Source: an uncultured bacterium
GTDB taxonomy: Bacteria > Bacillota > Clostridia > Lachnospirales > Lachnospiraceae
DNA: 64,000 nt
Direction of reading: 5' to 3'
NCBI GenBank assembly: GCA_947243845.1
Contig: CAMXIF010000002.1
Coordinates: 124,001 to 188,000 of the forward strand
Every line of letters begins with the position of its first letter. Within the stretch, counting starts at the first letter, position 1. Below the pieces are notes generated by a model that was not told the origin of the DNA, did not search any database, and was given only the letters and a program-made list of their open reading frames with translations. Below, piece after piece: positions 1 through 9,332 of this stretch. A program made the position numbers and the translations under genes.

Positions 1-735
1 GGTCATACATGGCCCGATCAAAATAAACGCTGCCACACCCAAGAGTATGATAATCGGATTCAACACCGCCCGCATGGTCCGCTCCACTGTCAGCAGCGTA
101 TTTTTCTCCGGATATTTACCATAATAACGGCCGGAAAGATACGTTACCAAAACTCCCGCCAGAAGCATGAGCACGTCAATCACAAACGTCCTCGCCTTGC
201 GAAGAGGCATCACATAGTTATAGGATGCGATCATACAATGCTCCATATCCCCAATCTCGCTGTAAAAAAGCGGGCCAATATAGGGATTGTCCAAAGCTGC
301 TGTGTCCGCATAGCCTACACGAAATTCCATCTCCATATTCTGAAGCAGAAAATAGTATTCTTTACCTACTTCCAGATCCAGATTGATCTGCACCGTACAA
401 TAACCGGGAACCTGCTCCATATCTTTGGTACTTATGACCTGCTGCATGATGATATTCATGGCCCCGTCATAGAGCACAAAGTTAAATTCCTTCCCAATCT
501 CAGCGCTGGTCAAAAATACATCGATACTCTGCAGCCTATCGAACTGTGCGATAAACATCTGGTGTATCGCAGAGCCGCCCGAAACAGTCTCGGACTCCAT
601 CACCACCTGCTCATCACTCTTAGACGACACAGTCTCCTTTACCAGCCTAAGCGGCCACAGGGCGAGCACTACACATATGATAATAATCCAGACTGTACCA
701 CAGACAGCCTGTCTTTTGTTGATAACTCGATTCAT
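1..735 (-). CDS. Membrane protein of unknown function, N-terminal part (runs off left edge)
   Basis: The frame stays open from an ATG at 733-735 to the window edge, giving 245 residues without a stop. The protein starts with a positively charged stretch and one hydrophobic segment (about residues 12-30). A roughly 150-residue hydrophilic, probably extracytoplasmic region follows, and then at least two more hydrophobic segments near the cut end. I do not recognise the family. The layout (anchor, outside domain, multi-pass membrane part) resembles several large membrane proteins of the neighbouring glycan genes, so a role in surface polysaccharide assembly is plausible by context only. A hairpin lies between it and the next gene upstream, so it may be transcribed separately. 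Confidence 0.7.
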   Translation of the reverse strand, partial: MNRVINKRQAVCGTVWIIIICVVLALWPLRLVKETVSSKSDEQVVMESETVSGGSAIHQMFIAQFDRLQSIDVFLTSAEIGKEFNFVLYDGAMNIIMQQVISTKDMEQVPGYCTVQINLDLEVGKEYYFLLQNMEMEFRVGYADTAALDNPYIGPLFYSEIGDMEHCMIASYNYVMPLRKARTFVIDVLMLLAGVLVTYLSGRYYGKYPEKNTLLTVERTMRAVLNPIIILLGVAAFILIGPCMT

Positions 736-829
736 AATCTATATTCTCCATAAAGTATCGACTACAATACTTCTATCTATTGGCTCAGGTCGCAACAAAC
801 TGCCCTGACATGAATGATTCTTACGCCAA

Positions 830-868
830 AGCAATCATGGATTAGTATATCACGATTGCTTTTTTTTT
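830..868. terminator. Hairpin with T-run, probable terminator
   Basis: AGCAATC (830-836) pairs with GATTGCT (854-860) around a loop of about 17 bases, followed on the plus strand by eight T. It sits just beyond the stop of the minus-strand gene ending at 873. The T-run favours plus-strand termination although no plus-strand gene is nearby. It may act weakly in both directions. Confidence 0.45.
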
Positions 869-872
869 ACAA

Positions 873-2681
873 CTAAGGGCTGTCAGACAGCGGCTCCAGT
901 ATCATTGCCCCCAGAAGCGGTAGTCCAAACCAGAATATCAGCACATATCTGGGCAGATAAGTAGGCCCCAGAATCACCGTCAGCCACACCGCAAAAATCA
1001 TAAAGAACGGCAGTAGCACTTGATATCTTCTTTTATATAGGAAATAAACAAAGCAAAACGCATACAGCCAGAACATCCCGCCCATGGAAAACAGCATGGA
1101 TAATAGCGGCACTTTTTCTTTCCAGATTTCCAGGGATAATTTGCGGTAAATCTCATCGATCCACAAAATCTTGCTCTCCCTTGCTCCCGGTGCCTCCACC
1201 TCATAGCCAAAGTAGGAACTGTCCTCATAAGTAAATGTAAATACCGAGTTTCCCTGATAGACATTGACCACTGCATCCGGGTACCAATAACCGTAGGACG
1301 TCATCCACCAGGCATTTAGATAAGACAACGGTTTTCTTAAGCCAATCTTAAGCCACAGCCATGCATATTTAGACTTGTCCTTTTCAAAGGCCGTATTCTC
1401 AAAGCGTACCTTAACCGGGTCAGATAGTCTTGCATTATACATTCTGAGCGCTTCTTCCGGCAGAATCTCATGCAGAGTCTTCGTATCCTCCTCATCAAAT
1501 ACCTCCGGCGTATATTTGTAGGTTCGGGCCAGCTGCTGGATCGGCACTGTCAGAATCTCCTGATTCTCACTGTCATCCGCATGCAGCGCTGCCTTCAGTC
1601 CGACATTGACAAGAAGACACCCCGCCACCGCGCAGACCACGCACAGGCACAGCCTGATCCGATGATTCTTCATCCATAAAAGCAGAACAGGGAACATCAG
1701 AATAAAGGCATACAATCCATTGTTGCGAAACAGCATCATCCCTGCCGCACTTATCACCAAAAGCGTCTGCCATGTTTTGGATGCAAAAAACACCTCCTCC
1801 TGCAATCCCATCTGCAGCATGCAAACCAGAAGGAGCAGAAGCGCACTGGTAAACAGAGCATCTTTTGCTGAACACAGGGAAAACATTACGATCACCGGAA
1901 AAAGAGCAAAATAGAGTACACCGGCAAAATAAACTGCCCGCGACACCTTTTTCCTGCGAAGATATGACAACAGAAAAGCAAAACAGCCGGCCACACAGAG
2001 CATCTGTACCACAACATAACACGCAATCCCCATGTTGTAGGAGCCAAGCACCTTGTGTACTGCACAGATGATACCTCCCAGCATAAGCACATGAACCAGC
2101 GGATGGTGGGTAGAAAACATCCTGGTCGCCACCTGCACATATTCGTCCTGCGCATCGTACACAAAAAATCCCGGATACACCGCCAGAAAGACCGGTATCC
2201 AGCACAGCATGATAAAGACAAAAGAAAGGATATCCGTCCTCTTTTCCCGAAGCTGCAGAGGCCACATGATCTTTTCCCCGGAAGGCCTCTGCGCTCTTTG
2301 GGCAAGCCAGTGATCGCAGACATCCCACAGTTTCCGAACCAGCACTGCAAAATACACCGTCAGTACCGGCAGGGATATCCAAAGCTTTATATCCTTGAAA
2401 TCCACATTTTCCATGCAGTCCAGCCGCACACCAAAAAGCATCGCCGCCGTAAACAACAGGGCGAATATCAGGGCAATCCTCCACCCTCTCCGATCCTGAA
2501 TATCCACGTTCCCCAAAGAGCGCTTCAAAGTATAGAAAGAAAGCCCCCACAAAAGTACTGCAAAGATACTGTTCGTAAAAGTCAGACTGTTCTCCTCACA
2601 ATTTAAAATCTGGGGAAAACACAGTGTTGCCGCCGTTGCCAGAATAAGCGCGGCGGCATTTATCCGTTTGCTGTTATTCAT
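873..2681 (-). CDS. Multi-pass membrane protein, DUF6020-like (putative GT-C type transferase)
   Basis: About 600 residues with roughly a dozen hydrophobic segments. The hydrophilic loop after the first membrane segments reads YPGFFVYDAQDEY, followed by STHHPLVHVL. That arrangement is typical of DUF6020-like and other GT-C polytopic proteins, where an acidic first outer loop is the likely catalytic site. Start choice: the frame is open to a GTG at 2702, but the ATG at 2681 has GGGAG five bases upstream and overlaps the stop of the preceding GT2 gene by only a few bases, suggesting translational coupling. The neighbouring polyprenyl-phosphate GT2 could supply its lipid-linked sugar donor. Function is inferred from family resemblance and context. 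Confidence 0.75.
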   Translation of the reverse strand: MNNSKRINAAALILATAATLCFPQILNCEENSLTFTNSIFAVLLWGLSFYTLKRSLGNVDIQDRRGWRIALIFALLFTAAMLFGVRLDCMENVDFKDIKLWISLPVLTVYFAVLVRKLWDVCDHWLAQRAQRPSGEKIMWPLQLREKRTDILSFVFIMLCWIPVFLAVYPGFFVYDAQDEYVQVATRMFSTHHPLVHVLMLGGIICAVHKVLGSYNMGIACYVVVQMLCVAGCFAFLLSYLRRKKVSRAVYFAGVLYFALFPVIVMFSLCSAKDALFTSALLLLLVCMLQMGLQEEVFFASKTWQTLLVISAAGMMLFRNNGLYAFILMFPVLLLWMKNHRIRLCLCVVCAVAGCLLVNVGLKAALHADDSENQEILTVPIQQLARTYKYTPEVFDEEDTKTLHEILPEEALRMYNARLSDPVKVRFENTAFEKDKSKYAWLWLKIGLRKPLSYLNAWWMTSYGYWYPDAVVNVYQGNSVFTFTYEDSSYFGYEVEAPGARESKILWIDEIYRKLSLEIWKEKVPLLSMLFSMGGMFWLYAFCFVYFLYKRRYQVLLPFFMIFAVWLTVILGPTYLPRYVLIFWFGLPLLGAMILEPLSDSP

Positions 2682-3618
2682 GATTCTCCCGTTCATCGAC
2701 ACTCTCTCTGATCACATACTGCGGGGAATTGTTCATGGAAATATAGATCCTTCCCAGATATTCTCCGATGATTCCCAGCATCAACAGAATAATCCCGCAA
2801 AAAAACACCAGCGCTGCCATCAGGGCACTGAACCCCATTGGTATATCCGGCATTATCAGCTTCTTGATAATTGTATAAATCCCATACAGGAATCCGCCGC
2901 AGGCAGAAACGACACCGATCACTGTGGCAATCCGCAGCGGCTTGACACTGAACGCCGTAAAGCCATTAAACCACAATCCCAGCAGCTTCCCCAGCGTATA
3001 TCCGGAAGTCCCGCTCATCCGCTCTCTGTGGGTCACATCCACATTTACAATGTTTTTGGTGGCCCTGAGAACCAGCCCGATCACATAGGGATACGGATTC
3101 TCATAACGCAGAATCTCATCCACCACAAACCGTCTCACAGCGAAATAACTGGATATATAAAGTTCTCTGGGCTTGCCCAGCATCACGCGCGTCATCAATT
3201 CATTGACCTTACTGCCCAGATTACGAAATCCTGAGTGCTGCTTATGGGAATACCTGGCATAAACAACATCCGCCCCCGCTTCAATCCCCGCAAGCAGCTT
3301 ACCAGCTTCATCCGCAGGTGTCTGCCCATCATCGTCCAGACACACCACAATTTCGCCCTTCGCACGGGCAAATCCTGCCATCAGGGCCGCGTGCTGGCCA
3401 AAGTTCCTGGCCAGATTTACCCCACAGATATTTTTCTGCTGTTCACAAAGCTGCCTTATCGCTTCAAAAGTATCATCCGGCGAAGCATCGTTGACCAGAA
3501 TGATCTCATGGCTGTACTGGGACATAGTCTCCATGGTTTTATTAATTTCTTCCACTACCTTGCCGATCGTCTGCTCCGACCGGTAACAGGGTATCACAAA
3601 ACTCACAAGCTTACTCAT
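2674..3618 (-). CDS. Family 2 glycosyltransferase, polyprenyl-phosphate sugar synthase type (GtrB/DPM1-like)
   Basis: Begins SKLVSFVIPCYRSEQTIGKV, the nucleotide-binding start of a GT-A fold, followed by VNDASPDDT and the metal-binding CLDDDGQTPADE. Two strong hydrophobic segments lie in the last 90 residues, the layout of enzymes that load a sugar from a nucleotide donor onto undecaprenyl phosphate at the inner membrane face (GtrB, CsbB, ArnC). The frame continues to a GTG at 3654 that overlaps the upstream stop, but the ATG at 3618 matches the family start and has AGAGGA just ahead of it. A GtrA protein (10436-10906) and several GT-C-like proteins nearby fit a three-component glycosylation system. 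The sugar transferred is unknown. Confidence 0.88.
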   Translation of the reverse strand: MSKLVSFVIPCYRSEQTIGKVVEEINKTMETMSQYSHEIILVNDASPDDTFEAIRQLCEQQKNICGVNLARNFGQHAALMAGFARAKGEIVVCLDDDGQTPADEAGKLLAGIEAGADVVYARYSHKQHSGFRNLGSKVNELMTRVMLGKPRELYISSYFAVRRFVVDEILRYENPYPYVIGLVLRATKNIVNVDVTHRERMSGTSGYTLGKLLGLWFNGFTAFSVKPLRIATVIGVVSACGGFLYGIYTIIKKLIMPDIPMGFSALMAALVFFCGIILLMLGIIGEYLGRIYISMNNSPQYVIRESVDERENHE

Positions 3619-3650
3619 TTTATCCTCTTCTATCCTCCAATACAGCTCTG

Positions 3651-4193
3651 TCACAACATTTCGTTCTCTGCATTTCTGACACGCCAGGTCTCACGGTCAA
3701 TCTCCATAAAGAAAACCTGCCGCTCCCCCTGTTCCAACAAAACCGTATCCTGTTTATTGCTGATCATCTGAAAACCCGCATTTTCATAGCTTTTACGGGC
3801 GCCTACATTTCCTTCCACAAAACGCAGATACACCTTATGCAGCCCTAATGTCTCAAAAGCATATTCCAGGGCAAGCCTTGCTGTCTGGGAACCATAACCG
3901 CAGCCTAAGGCATCTTCCTCTCCGATAAAAATACCATACTCCGCAGTATGTGCCGCCCGGTCAATATCCCGGAAATAGACACTGCCAATCTCTCTGCCGT
4001 CTGCCAGACAGATAATGAACTGCACCACATAGCCAGGCTTCACCTGCTCCTCGATCCACCTAAGGTGCCCCTCCTTGGTAAAAGGCTTCTGATATATGAA
4101 ATTGTGTCTCACAAAATCTTTATTGCGCCAGACAACGATCTTCGATGTATCTTCCGCCGTCATCAGCCGCAGATGTACCTTCTGTCCATTCAT
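3651..4193 (-). CDS. GNAT family N-acetyltransferase (RimJ/RimL type, probable amino-sugar acetylase)
   Basis: 180 residues with a GNAT fold. VHLRLMTAEDTSKIVVWRN is the typical start, IGSVYFRDID the central strand, and GCGYGSQTARLALEYAF the acetyl-CoA pyrophosphate-binding loop (Q/R-x-x-G-x-G/A type), followed by KVYLRFVEGNVGARKSYENA near the end. It abuts the gene at 4194 without a gap and lies one gene from the WecE aminotransferase. The simplest reading is that it N-acetylates the 4-amino sugar made by WecE, in the place of WecD. It is also the only GNAT in the window and so could alternatively serve the PseH step of the pseudaminic acid pathway. Substrate not provable from sequence. Confidence 0.85.
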   Translation of the reverse strand: MNGQKVHLRLMTAEDTSKIVVWRNKDFVRHNFIYQKPFTKEGHLRWIEEQVKPGYVVQFIICLADGREIGSVYFRDIDRAAHTAEYGIFIGEEDALGCGYGSQTARLALEYAFETLGLHKVYLRFVEGNVGARKSYENAGFQMISNKQDTVLLEQGERQVFFMEIDRETWRVRNAENEML

Positions 4194-5990
4194 TTATTTT
4201 ACCCTGTTTATCTGATAAACACCATAGTTTTCATTCACTCTGTCACTTTCCTGCACACTGACATCAATCCCCTTCGATGCATAATGCGATGTAATCCAGT
4301 CCAATCCCTGTTCCAGAACCTCCCGGTCTGAAATGATCAGACAGACATTCTCCTTTTCAAGAAGCGCCATATCCGCTTCTTCCACATCATAACGCGCAAG
4401 TTTCTCCCTGTAAATCGGACTTTTGGACATCCAGCCGCCTAGAATATCATAGTTGGCATAGGTATTATCCTGCGCCGCAAACATTTTCTGGGAAAAGGAC
4501 ACGGTAGAATAAACATCCTCAAAATAAAAATTATCCTCTCGTTCCCTGCAATATTCATCTATGGCATACCAGTCCTGATTAACCTGTGCGCGCACCTTTT
4601 GATCAGCCGACACCCGCCCTATGCTTGAACCGATACTCCCTATCATCATCACAGTGAAGAGAGCCACCATGAACCGGAGTATCCACTTTCTATGCCGGAC
4701 AGCAGGAAGATACTGGAAAAACATTGCTGCAAGCAGCACAAATTCCACCAGATACAGCGAATGCGTAATCCGTTCCGGATCCCGCCCCCGCATCAGGATA
4801 AACATCCAGACAGCACTTCGCATAACTGCCAGCAAAAGAAGCTGCCAGAGAAACGAAAGACCCACATTACCCCTCTTATGGCTTTCCTTACTGCCTGTCC
4901 GTATGGATAAAATTCCTGCCAGAAATACCGCTGCATAGCCCCATATCACCAACAGATTATAAGGCGCATCACCGCCATGAAACGTTCGATAAATGTATGA
5001 TTGGAAACTCTCTTTTAAAAGAGCGCCGAAGTCCCTTGTCCCACCCACAGACACCTCCGCGTACTCTGCAATCCGCTCAAGCATCTGCGTATCAATACCA
5101 TCATCCAGACCAAAATTATAATTGTAAAGCAAAGTCTGCTGCGCCCCGGACACTCCAAGCGCTGCCAGGTCATCCCTGTATGCATCTTCTGTGACCACTT
5201 CCGGATAAAAATCATAGACAGTCGTTCTGGCATCAAAAAAATCCCGGAACTCCTTCCAGCCACTGCTTCCATAAGCTATATAATCCACACTCAGGGACAA
5301 TATCATCCCTGCCAGCATGATTCCCAGTACCGCTCCGTACTTTTTCCAGTTCTCCCGTGTAAAAACATGTTCTTCCGCCGACCAGCGCGCCATACCCGCC
5401 AGACCGATAAAGGGAAAGGTTAAAAGCAGCATTTCCGTGCGCAGCTGATAGGCCAGGACAACCAACGCCATGGATGGGATATTTTGGACGATAAACCGCC
5501 GCACGCTTAGTCCCTGCGGTGTGGTCAGGAACAAAAAAACAGCCGTTGCAGACATAATGGCACAAGTGATCGTATACTGGACATTTACCAGATGCTGCAG
5601 GCATACCGCCCAGAAAAACAGCGACAGCCAAAACAGCATTCCCAGTTTACCCATCTTTGTATCGGCTCGGCTGCAAAGCCGCACCCCAGCCAGATAAAAA
5701 CACCCAAACTGGCACAGACATAAAAACAGACCGTACCAGGGAATCGTCCGGCACAGCCTGTAGCCCAGACTAATCAAGCCCCCTAAAACATAAAGTGTCT
5801 GCATGTTATGTCCGTCCGGCACACCACTGTAAACACCTGCCATAACATCTTTCATCATCATGTCATCGTTTAAATCATAATAGACATCAAAGCAGATTCC
5901 CAGCAGTATCACATTGCATATCACAACGATTCCCGCCAATATGCCGTTCTCATATTTCCTGTATAACCCTTGTAACGTCATGGGACGCAC
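4194..5990 (-). CDS. Large multi-pass membrane protein, glucosyltransferase-like
   Basis: 598 residues with about eleven hydrophobic segments. A conserved-looking outer loop reads DVYYDLNDDMMMKDVMAGVY near residue 35, with clustered acidic residues where GT-C enzymes carry their catalytic Asp/Glu. The last 130 residues are hydrophilic and probably extracytoplasmic. I do not recognise a named family. It lies between the WecE aminotransferase and the acetyltransferase and is followed by the latter with no spacing, so it belongs to the same operon and may transfer the dideoxy-amino sugar outside the membrane. The GTG at 5990 has AGGAG three bases before it, while an ATG at 5981 is twelve bases away; either is possible. 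Confidence 0.7.
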   Translation of the reverse strand: MRPMTLQGLYRKYENGILAGIVVICNVILLGICFDVYYDLNDDMMMKDVMAGVYSGVPDGHNMQTLYVLGGLISLGYRLCRTIPWYGLFLCLCQFGCFYLAGVRLCSRADTKMGKLGMLFWLSLFFWAVCLQHLVNVQYTITCAIMSATAVFLFLTTPQGLSVRRFIVQNIPSMALVVLAYQLRTEMLLLTFPFIGLAGMARWSAEEHVFTRENWKKYGAVLGIMLAGMILSLSVDYIAYGSSGWKEFRDFFDARTTVYDFYPEVVTEDAYRDDLAALGVSGAQQTLLYNYNFGLDDGIDTQMLERIAEYAEVSVGGTRDFGALLKESFQSYIYRTFHGGDAPYNLLVIWGYAAVFLAGILSIRTGSKESHKRGNVGLSFLWQLLLLAVMRSAVWMFILMRGRDPERITHSLYLVEFVLLAAMFFQYLPAVRHRKWILRFMVALFTVMMIGSIGSSIGRVSADQKVRAQVNQDWYAIDEYCREREDNFYFEDVYSTVSFSQKMFAAQDNTYANYDILGGWMSKSPIYREKLARYDVEEADMALLEKENVCLIISDREVLEQGLDWITSHYASKGIDVSVQESDRVNENYGVYQINRVK

Positions 5991-6022
5991 GTGCTCCTGT
6001 TCTTATTCAGATATATTTTCTC

Positions 6023-7150
6023 TTATTTATAGAAAGCCTTTACCTGATCCGTGATATACTGCACCTGATCCGCTGTCAGCTTATAAAACATCGGCAGACG
6101 CAGTATCCGTTCGCTCTCCCTCGTTGTATAACAATCCTCACCATGGAACCTGCCATATTTCATCCCCGCAGGCGCCGAATGTAACGGCACATAATGGAAT
6201 ACAGAAAGAATGTCCTTTTCCTTCAGATAGGCTATCAACCGGCCGCGCTCCTCAACGTCCTTTGTTTTGATATAAAACATGTGAGCATTGTGGGTACAAT
6301 AGGATGGCACATAAGGCAGTTCAATCCTGCCTGCCTCCGCAAGCGGCGTAAGCTGCTCCAAATATTCCTGCCAGCGGTCAAGCCTGGCCTGTGTAATCTC
6401 CTTTGCCAGTTCCAACTGGGCATAGAGATAAGCCGCATTCATATCGCTTGGCAGATAGGACGAGCCGTAATTCTGCCAGCGGTACTTGTCCACCTGCCCC
6501 CGGAAATACTGGCTTCTGTCAGTGCCCTTCTCCCGGAAAATTTCCGCATCAGCAATATCTTGCTCATCCCGGATCAGGAGCGCACCGCCCTCACCCATGC
6601 TGAAATTCTTAGTCTCATGAAAACTAAAACATCCAAACTCACCGAAGGTTCCCAGCGCTTTTCCCTTATAGTCCGCCATGATACCCTGCGCCGCATCCTC
6701 CACCACTTTCAGATGATGGCGCGCCGCAATATCCATAATAGTATCCATCTCGCAGCCTACACCCGCATAGTGAACCGGCGCAATAGCTTTCGTCCGCTCC
6801 GTAATGGCATCCTCAATCAGCGCTTCATCTATATTCATGGTATCCGGCCTGATATCTACAAAGACAGCAGTCGCTCCCCGCAGCACAAAGGCATTAGCTG
6901 TAGACACAAAGGTGTAGGACGGCATGATGACCTCATCCCCAGGCTTAATTTCAAGAAGCAGCGCTGCCAATTCCGTTGCGTGGGTACAGGACGTGGTGAG
7001 CAGACATTTGGTCGTGCCTGTCTGCGCTTCAATCCACTCACTGCACTTTCTGGTAAAAGGCCCGTCACCGCAGATCTTCTCATTTTCCACGGCTTGTTTG
7101 ATGTATTCAAATTCTTTCCCCGTATATGGCGGTACATTAAAATTAATCAT
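6023..7150 (-). CDS. wecE: dTDP-4-amino-4,6-dideoxygalactose transaminase WecE
   Basis: 375 residues with extended similarity to Escherichia coli WecE (RffA) as I remember it: the start INFNVPPYTGKEFEYI, GDEVIMPSYTFVSTANAFVL, PDTMNIDEALIEDAI, VEDAAQG and FREKGT all match. The PLP-binding lysine is K181 in FSFHETKNFSMGEGGA. The enzyme converts dTDP-4-keto-6-deoxyglucose to dTDP-4-amino-4,6-dideoxygalactose (Fuc4N) using glutamate. GGAGAAACC precedes the ATG. The GNAT gene at 3651-4193 may acetylate its product. The dTDP-glucose genes rmlA and rmlB are not in the window and would have to be elsewhere. Confidence 0.93.
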   Translation of the reverse strand: MINFNVPPYTGKEFEYIKQAVENEKICGDGPFTRKCSEWIEAQTGTTKCLLTTSCTHATELAALLLEIKPGDEVIMPSYTFVSTANAFVLRGATAVFVDIRPDTMNIDEALIEDAITERTKAIAPVHYAGVGCEMDTIMDIAARHHLKVVEDAAQGIMADYKGKALGTFGEFGCFSFHETKNFSMGEGGALLIRDEQDIADAEIFREKGTDRSQYFRGQVDKYRWQNYGSSYLPSDMNAAYLYAQLELAKEITQARLDRWQEYLEQLTPLAEAGRIELPYVPSYCTHNAHMFYIKTKDVEERGRLIAYLKEKDILSVFHYVPLHSAPAGMKYGRFHGEDCYTTRESERILRLPMFYKLTADQVQYITDQVKAFYK

Positions 7151-7295
7151 GGTTTCTCCAGCTCCGTGTCTTGTATATCATATTCTCAGTACTACTGAAC
7201 CTGCATCTAGTATCTTTTTTCGCAGTGTTATTCATAAAACCGTTGGTTTGCTTTGTTCACCGGCTGTCTACACACTGCTTATTACCTCCGCGTAT

Positions 7296-7325
7296 ATCTT
7301 ATCACAGTAGCTGCTTATTTCGCAA
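7296..7325 (-). promoter_or_regulatory. Candidate sigma-A promoter for wecE
   Basis: On the minus strand TTGCGA (7320-7325) is followed after 18 bases by TAAGAT (7296-7301), with TG one base ahead of the -10 element (extended -10). It would leave a leader of about 140 bases before wecE. Within that leader GGAGG precedes a GTG and a 15-codon frame, which may be chance. Confidence 0.4.
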
Positions 7326-7374
7326 GGTTACTGCAATTCAGTCTGTGTCTATATCTGATCCTCGGCAGAGTTCC

Positions 7375-9246
7375 TTAATCCCTCACATACACCACATACC
7401 TTGCATTACCAAACTTCTCCGCATACCCAAACTCTCGCATAAATGCACCTATCTGCTTTAATTTCTCATCCGCGTCCAACTTCTCCTGCTCCACACCGAA
7501 CCAGTTCATGGCGTCTGCATCTTCACTCAAATAGGCTGCTACTGAGGAAGCCAATATAATAACCGGCGCTTTCCCTCCTGCTTCCATATGCTGTTCCACC
7601 GCCGTCATATCCCTCTTAAATTCCGCCATACGGTAGGAATCCAGATCCGGCCAGAAAGTGGACAACGCAGAAGGCATGTCAAGCAGATACCCAAGCCCCG
7701 GTATCTCCCCGTACAAGATCACTTCTTTTCCGGAAAGTCCTGTATCCTCCACATAAACCGCCAGTTCCTCAAGCAGTTCTCCATTATCCGGATTCGTATA
7801 GACGCCTGCTGCCTTGGCCGGCGTTGTGATCAGCGTATCTCTCTTTTCCCCCCATATGCCATCCTGAAACACAAACTGCATATGAAATCCTATGCTCTGT
7901 ATCATGACAAATGCCAACAAGATACACAGCGGTGTCTTCCACACAAAACCGCCTGGTTTCCCGAACCGGTCATACACCACCCACAACAGAAACGGCACCA
8001 CAAGAAACAGATTATTGATAATCGGGTGCAGCGCATTATTACTGCCAAGCGGCGTCAAAAACACCTCCAAAATGACCAGGAGTGCAAACACTTTTTGTTC
8101 CAGGCTGATCCCCTTATGGATCAGGCAATATATCGCGGTAAACAAAACCACCAGCAAAAGCAAGACCACCGGATAATACACGCTCCCATAATCATATGCA
8201 TAATATCGAAAATGGAACATGCCCCTGCCCCAATAGAACCGAAGCAGAATCAGGAATACGGCCACATAGCAAGCCTGGCACAGGCCCCGGAAAATCGAAA
8301 TACTATGAATCGATTTTTCCCCGTTTTCCAATCTGTTACGTATTCCACACAACAGCCAGCCGCCCAGCATACAAATCCCTGCAAACAGCATCCAGAGCAG
8401 TCCCCTGCCATAATCGCCAAACATACCTGTCAGCATGGACGAAGGTTTATAATCCGCCGCCTTCTCCGTCATGGCAAACATGGTCTGCACCATAGAAGGA
8501 TAGGCCGACAGGCCATAGCGGATACAGATAATCGCAAGGGGAACTCCAAACCCAATCAGATAACCGTCCAGACACCATACTGTGGATCGTATCATTCGAT
8601 AATGAAGTAACTTGCGCCGTTGCTTTTGGTCTGTCTTTTCAGCCGCCGCATTGTTTCCTGTGATCCACACGCCGTACCACACCGCCAGGATCAGCGCTGC
8701 CTGTACCACATTCGGCATACGCACCGCCACATTTGCCCCCAGACAAATTCCTGCCGCCATAAAATACCATCTGCGGCGGTTCTCCCTCTGTTCCAAAATC
8801 CCCCCATACAATAATAAAATCCCTGCCGTCAGCAGAAGATACGTGAGATAATTATACAGGATGGCAGACGGACACCAACACAGTCCCAGCGCCATAAATT
8901 CACCGGTAAACACAAGCGGAGCCGGTATTTTTTTACGCAGTACAAAATAGACAGTCAACGCTGCCAGTGCCTGAATAAGGGCCGTGTAGAAATTTATTCC
9001 CAGAAGGGTATCGCCAAAAGGAAGATGCATCAACAGACTTCCCACTGCATTTGCCAGAAAAGTAGCCACCATCCAGGTGCCGTTCATCTGCCCGAAATAT
9101 CGGAAGTTAGACAAACTGTATGTTGTATCAGATACATCAATCCCCTGATTGATCTTAAGCATTGGATACAAAAGCAACACCAAGGGGAGTAAAATATTCT
9201 CTATCATTTTTCGATATCTTATATAAAATTCTTTCACCTGCTGCAT
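7375..9246 (-). CDS. Large multi-pass membrane protein, putative GT-C glycosyltransferase
   Basis: 623 residues with about eleven hydrophobic segments. The first outer loop reads INQGIDVSDTTYSLSNFRYF (near residues 32-51) and contains acidic residues in the position used by GT-C enzymes. The C-terminal 150 residues are hydrophilic and contain GEIPGLGYLLDMPSALSTFW, suggesting a soluble outer domain. GAGGA lies upstream of the ATG. It follows the acyltransferase gene in the same direction with an 86-base gap. I recognise the architecture but not a specific family, and the acceptor and sugar are unknown. Confidence 0.7.
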   Translation of the reverse strand: MQQVKEFYIRYRKMIENILLPLVLLLYPMLKINQGIDVSDTTYSLSNFRYFGQMNGTWMVATFLANAVGSLLMHLPFGDTLLGINFYTALIQALAALTVYFVLRKKIPAPLVFTGEFMALGLCWCPSAILYNYLTYLLLTAGILLLYGGILEQRENRRRWYFMAAGICLGANVAVRMPNVVQAALILAVWYGVWITGNNAAAEKTDQKQRRKLLHYRMIRSTVWCLDGYLIGFGVPLAIICIRYGLSAYPSMVQTMFAMTEKAADYKPSSMLTGMFGDYGRGLLWMLFAGICMLGGWLLCGIRNRLENGEKSIHSISIFRGLCQACYVAVFLILLRFYWGRGMFHFRYYAYDYGSVYYPVVLLLLVVLFTAIYCLIHKGISLEQKVFALLVILEVFLTPLGSNNALHPIINNLFLVVPFLLWVVYDRFGKPGGFVWKTPLCILLAFVMIQSIGFHMQFVFQDGIWGEKRDTLITTPAKAAGVYTNPDNGELLEELAVYVEDTGLSGKEVILYGEIPGLGYLLDMPSALSTFWPDLDSYRMAEFKRDMTAVEQHMEAGGKAPVIILASSVAAYLSEDADAMNWFGVEQEKLDADEKLKQIGAFMREFGYAEKFGNARYVVYVRD

Positions 9247-9332
9247 GATACAATTCCTCTGTCTCAGCTATTTTCCCGCACACCAGACGTTTCCCGATTT
9301 TCCTGTCCCTGCTATCTCTACAGTTTCCACCC

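Noticed and set aside
7151-7374. Possible leader peptide with GGAGG before wecE
   Set aside because: A 15-codon frame without a terminator/antiterminator structure or diagnostic codons is not enough to call a regulatory leader.
7588-8610. Long plus-strand open frame of 340 codons
   Set aside because: It lies wholly antisense to the membrane protein gene 7375-9246, has no ribosome binding site, and its His/Arg/Gln-rich composition is that of an antisense shadow.
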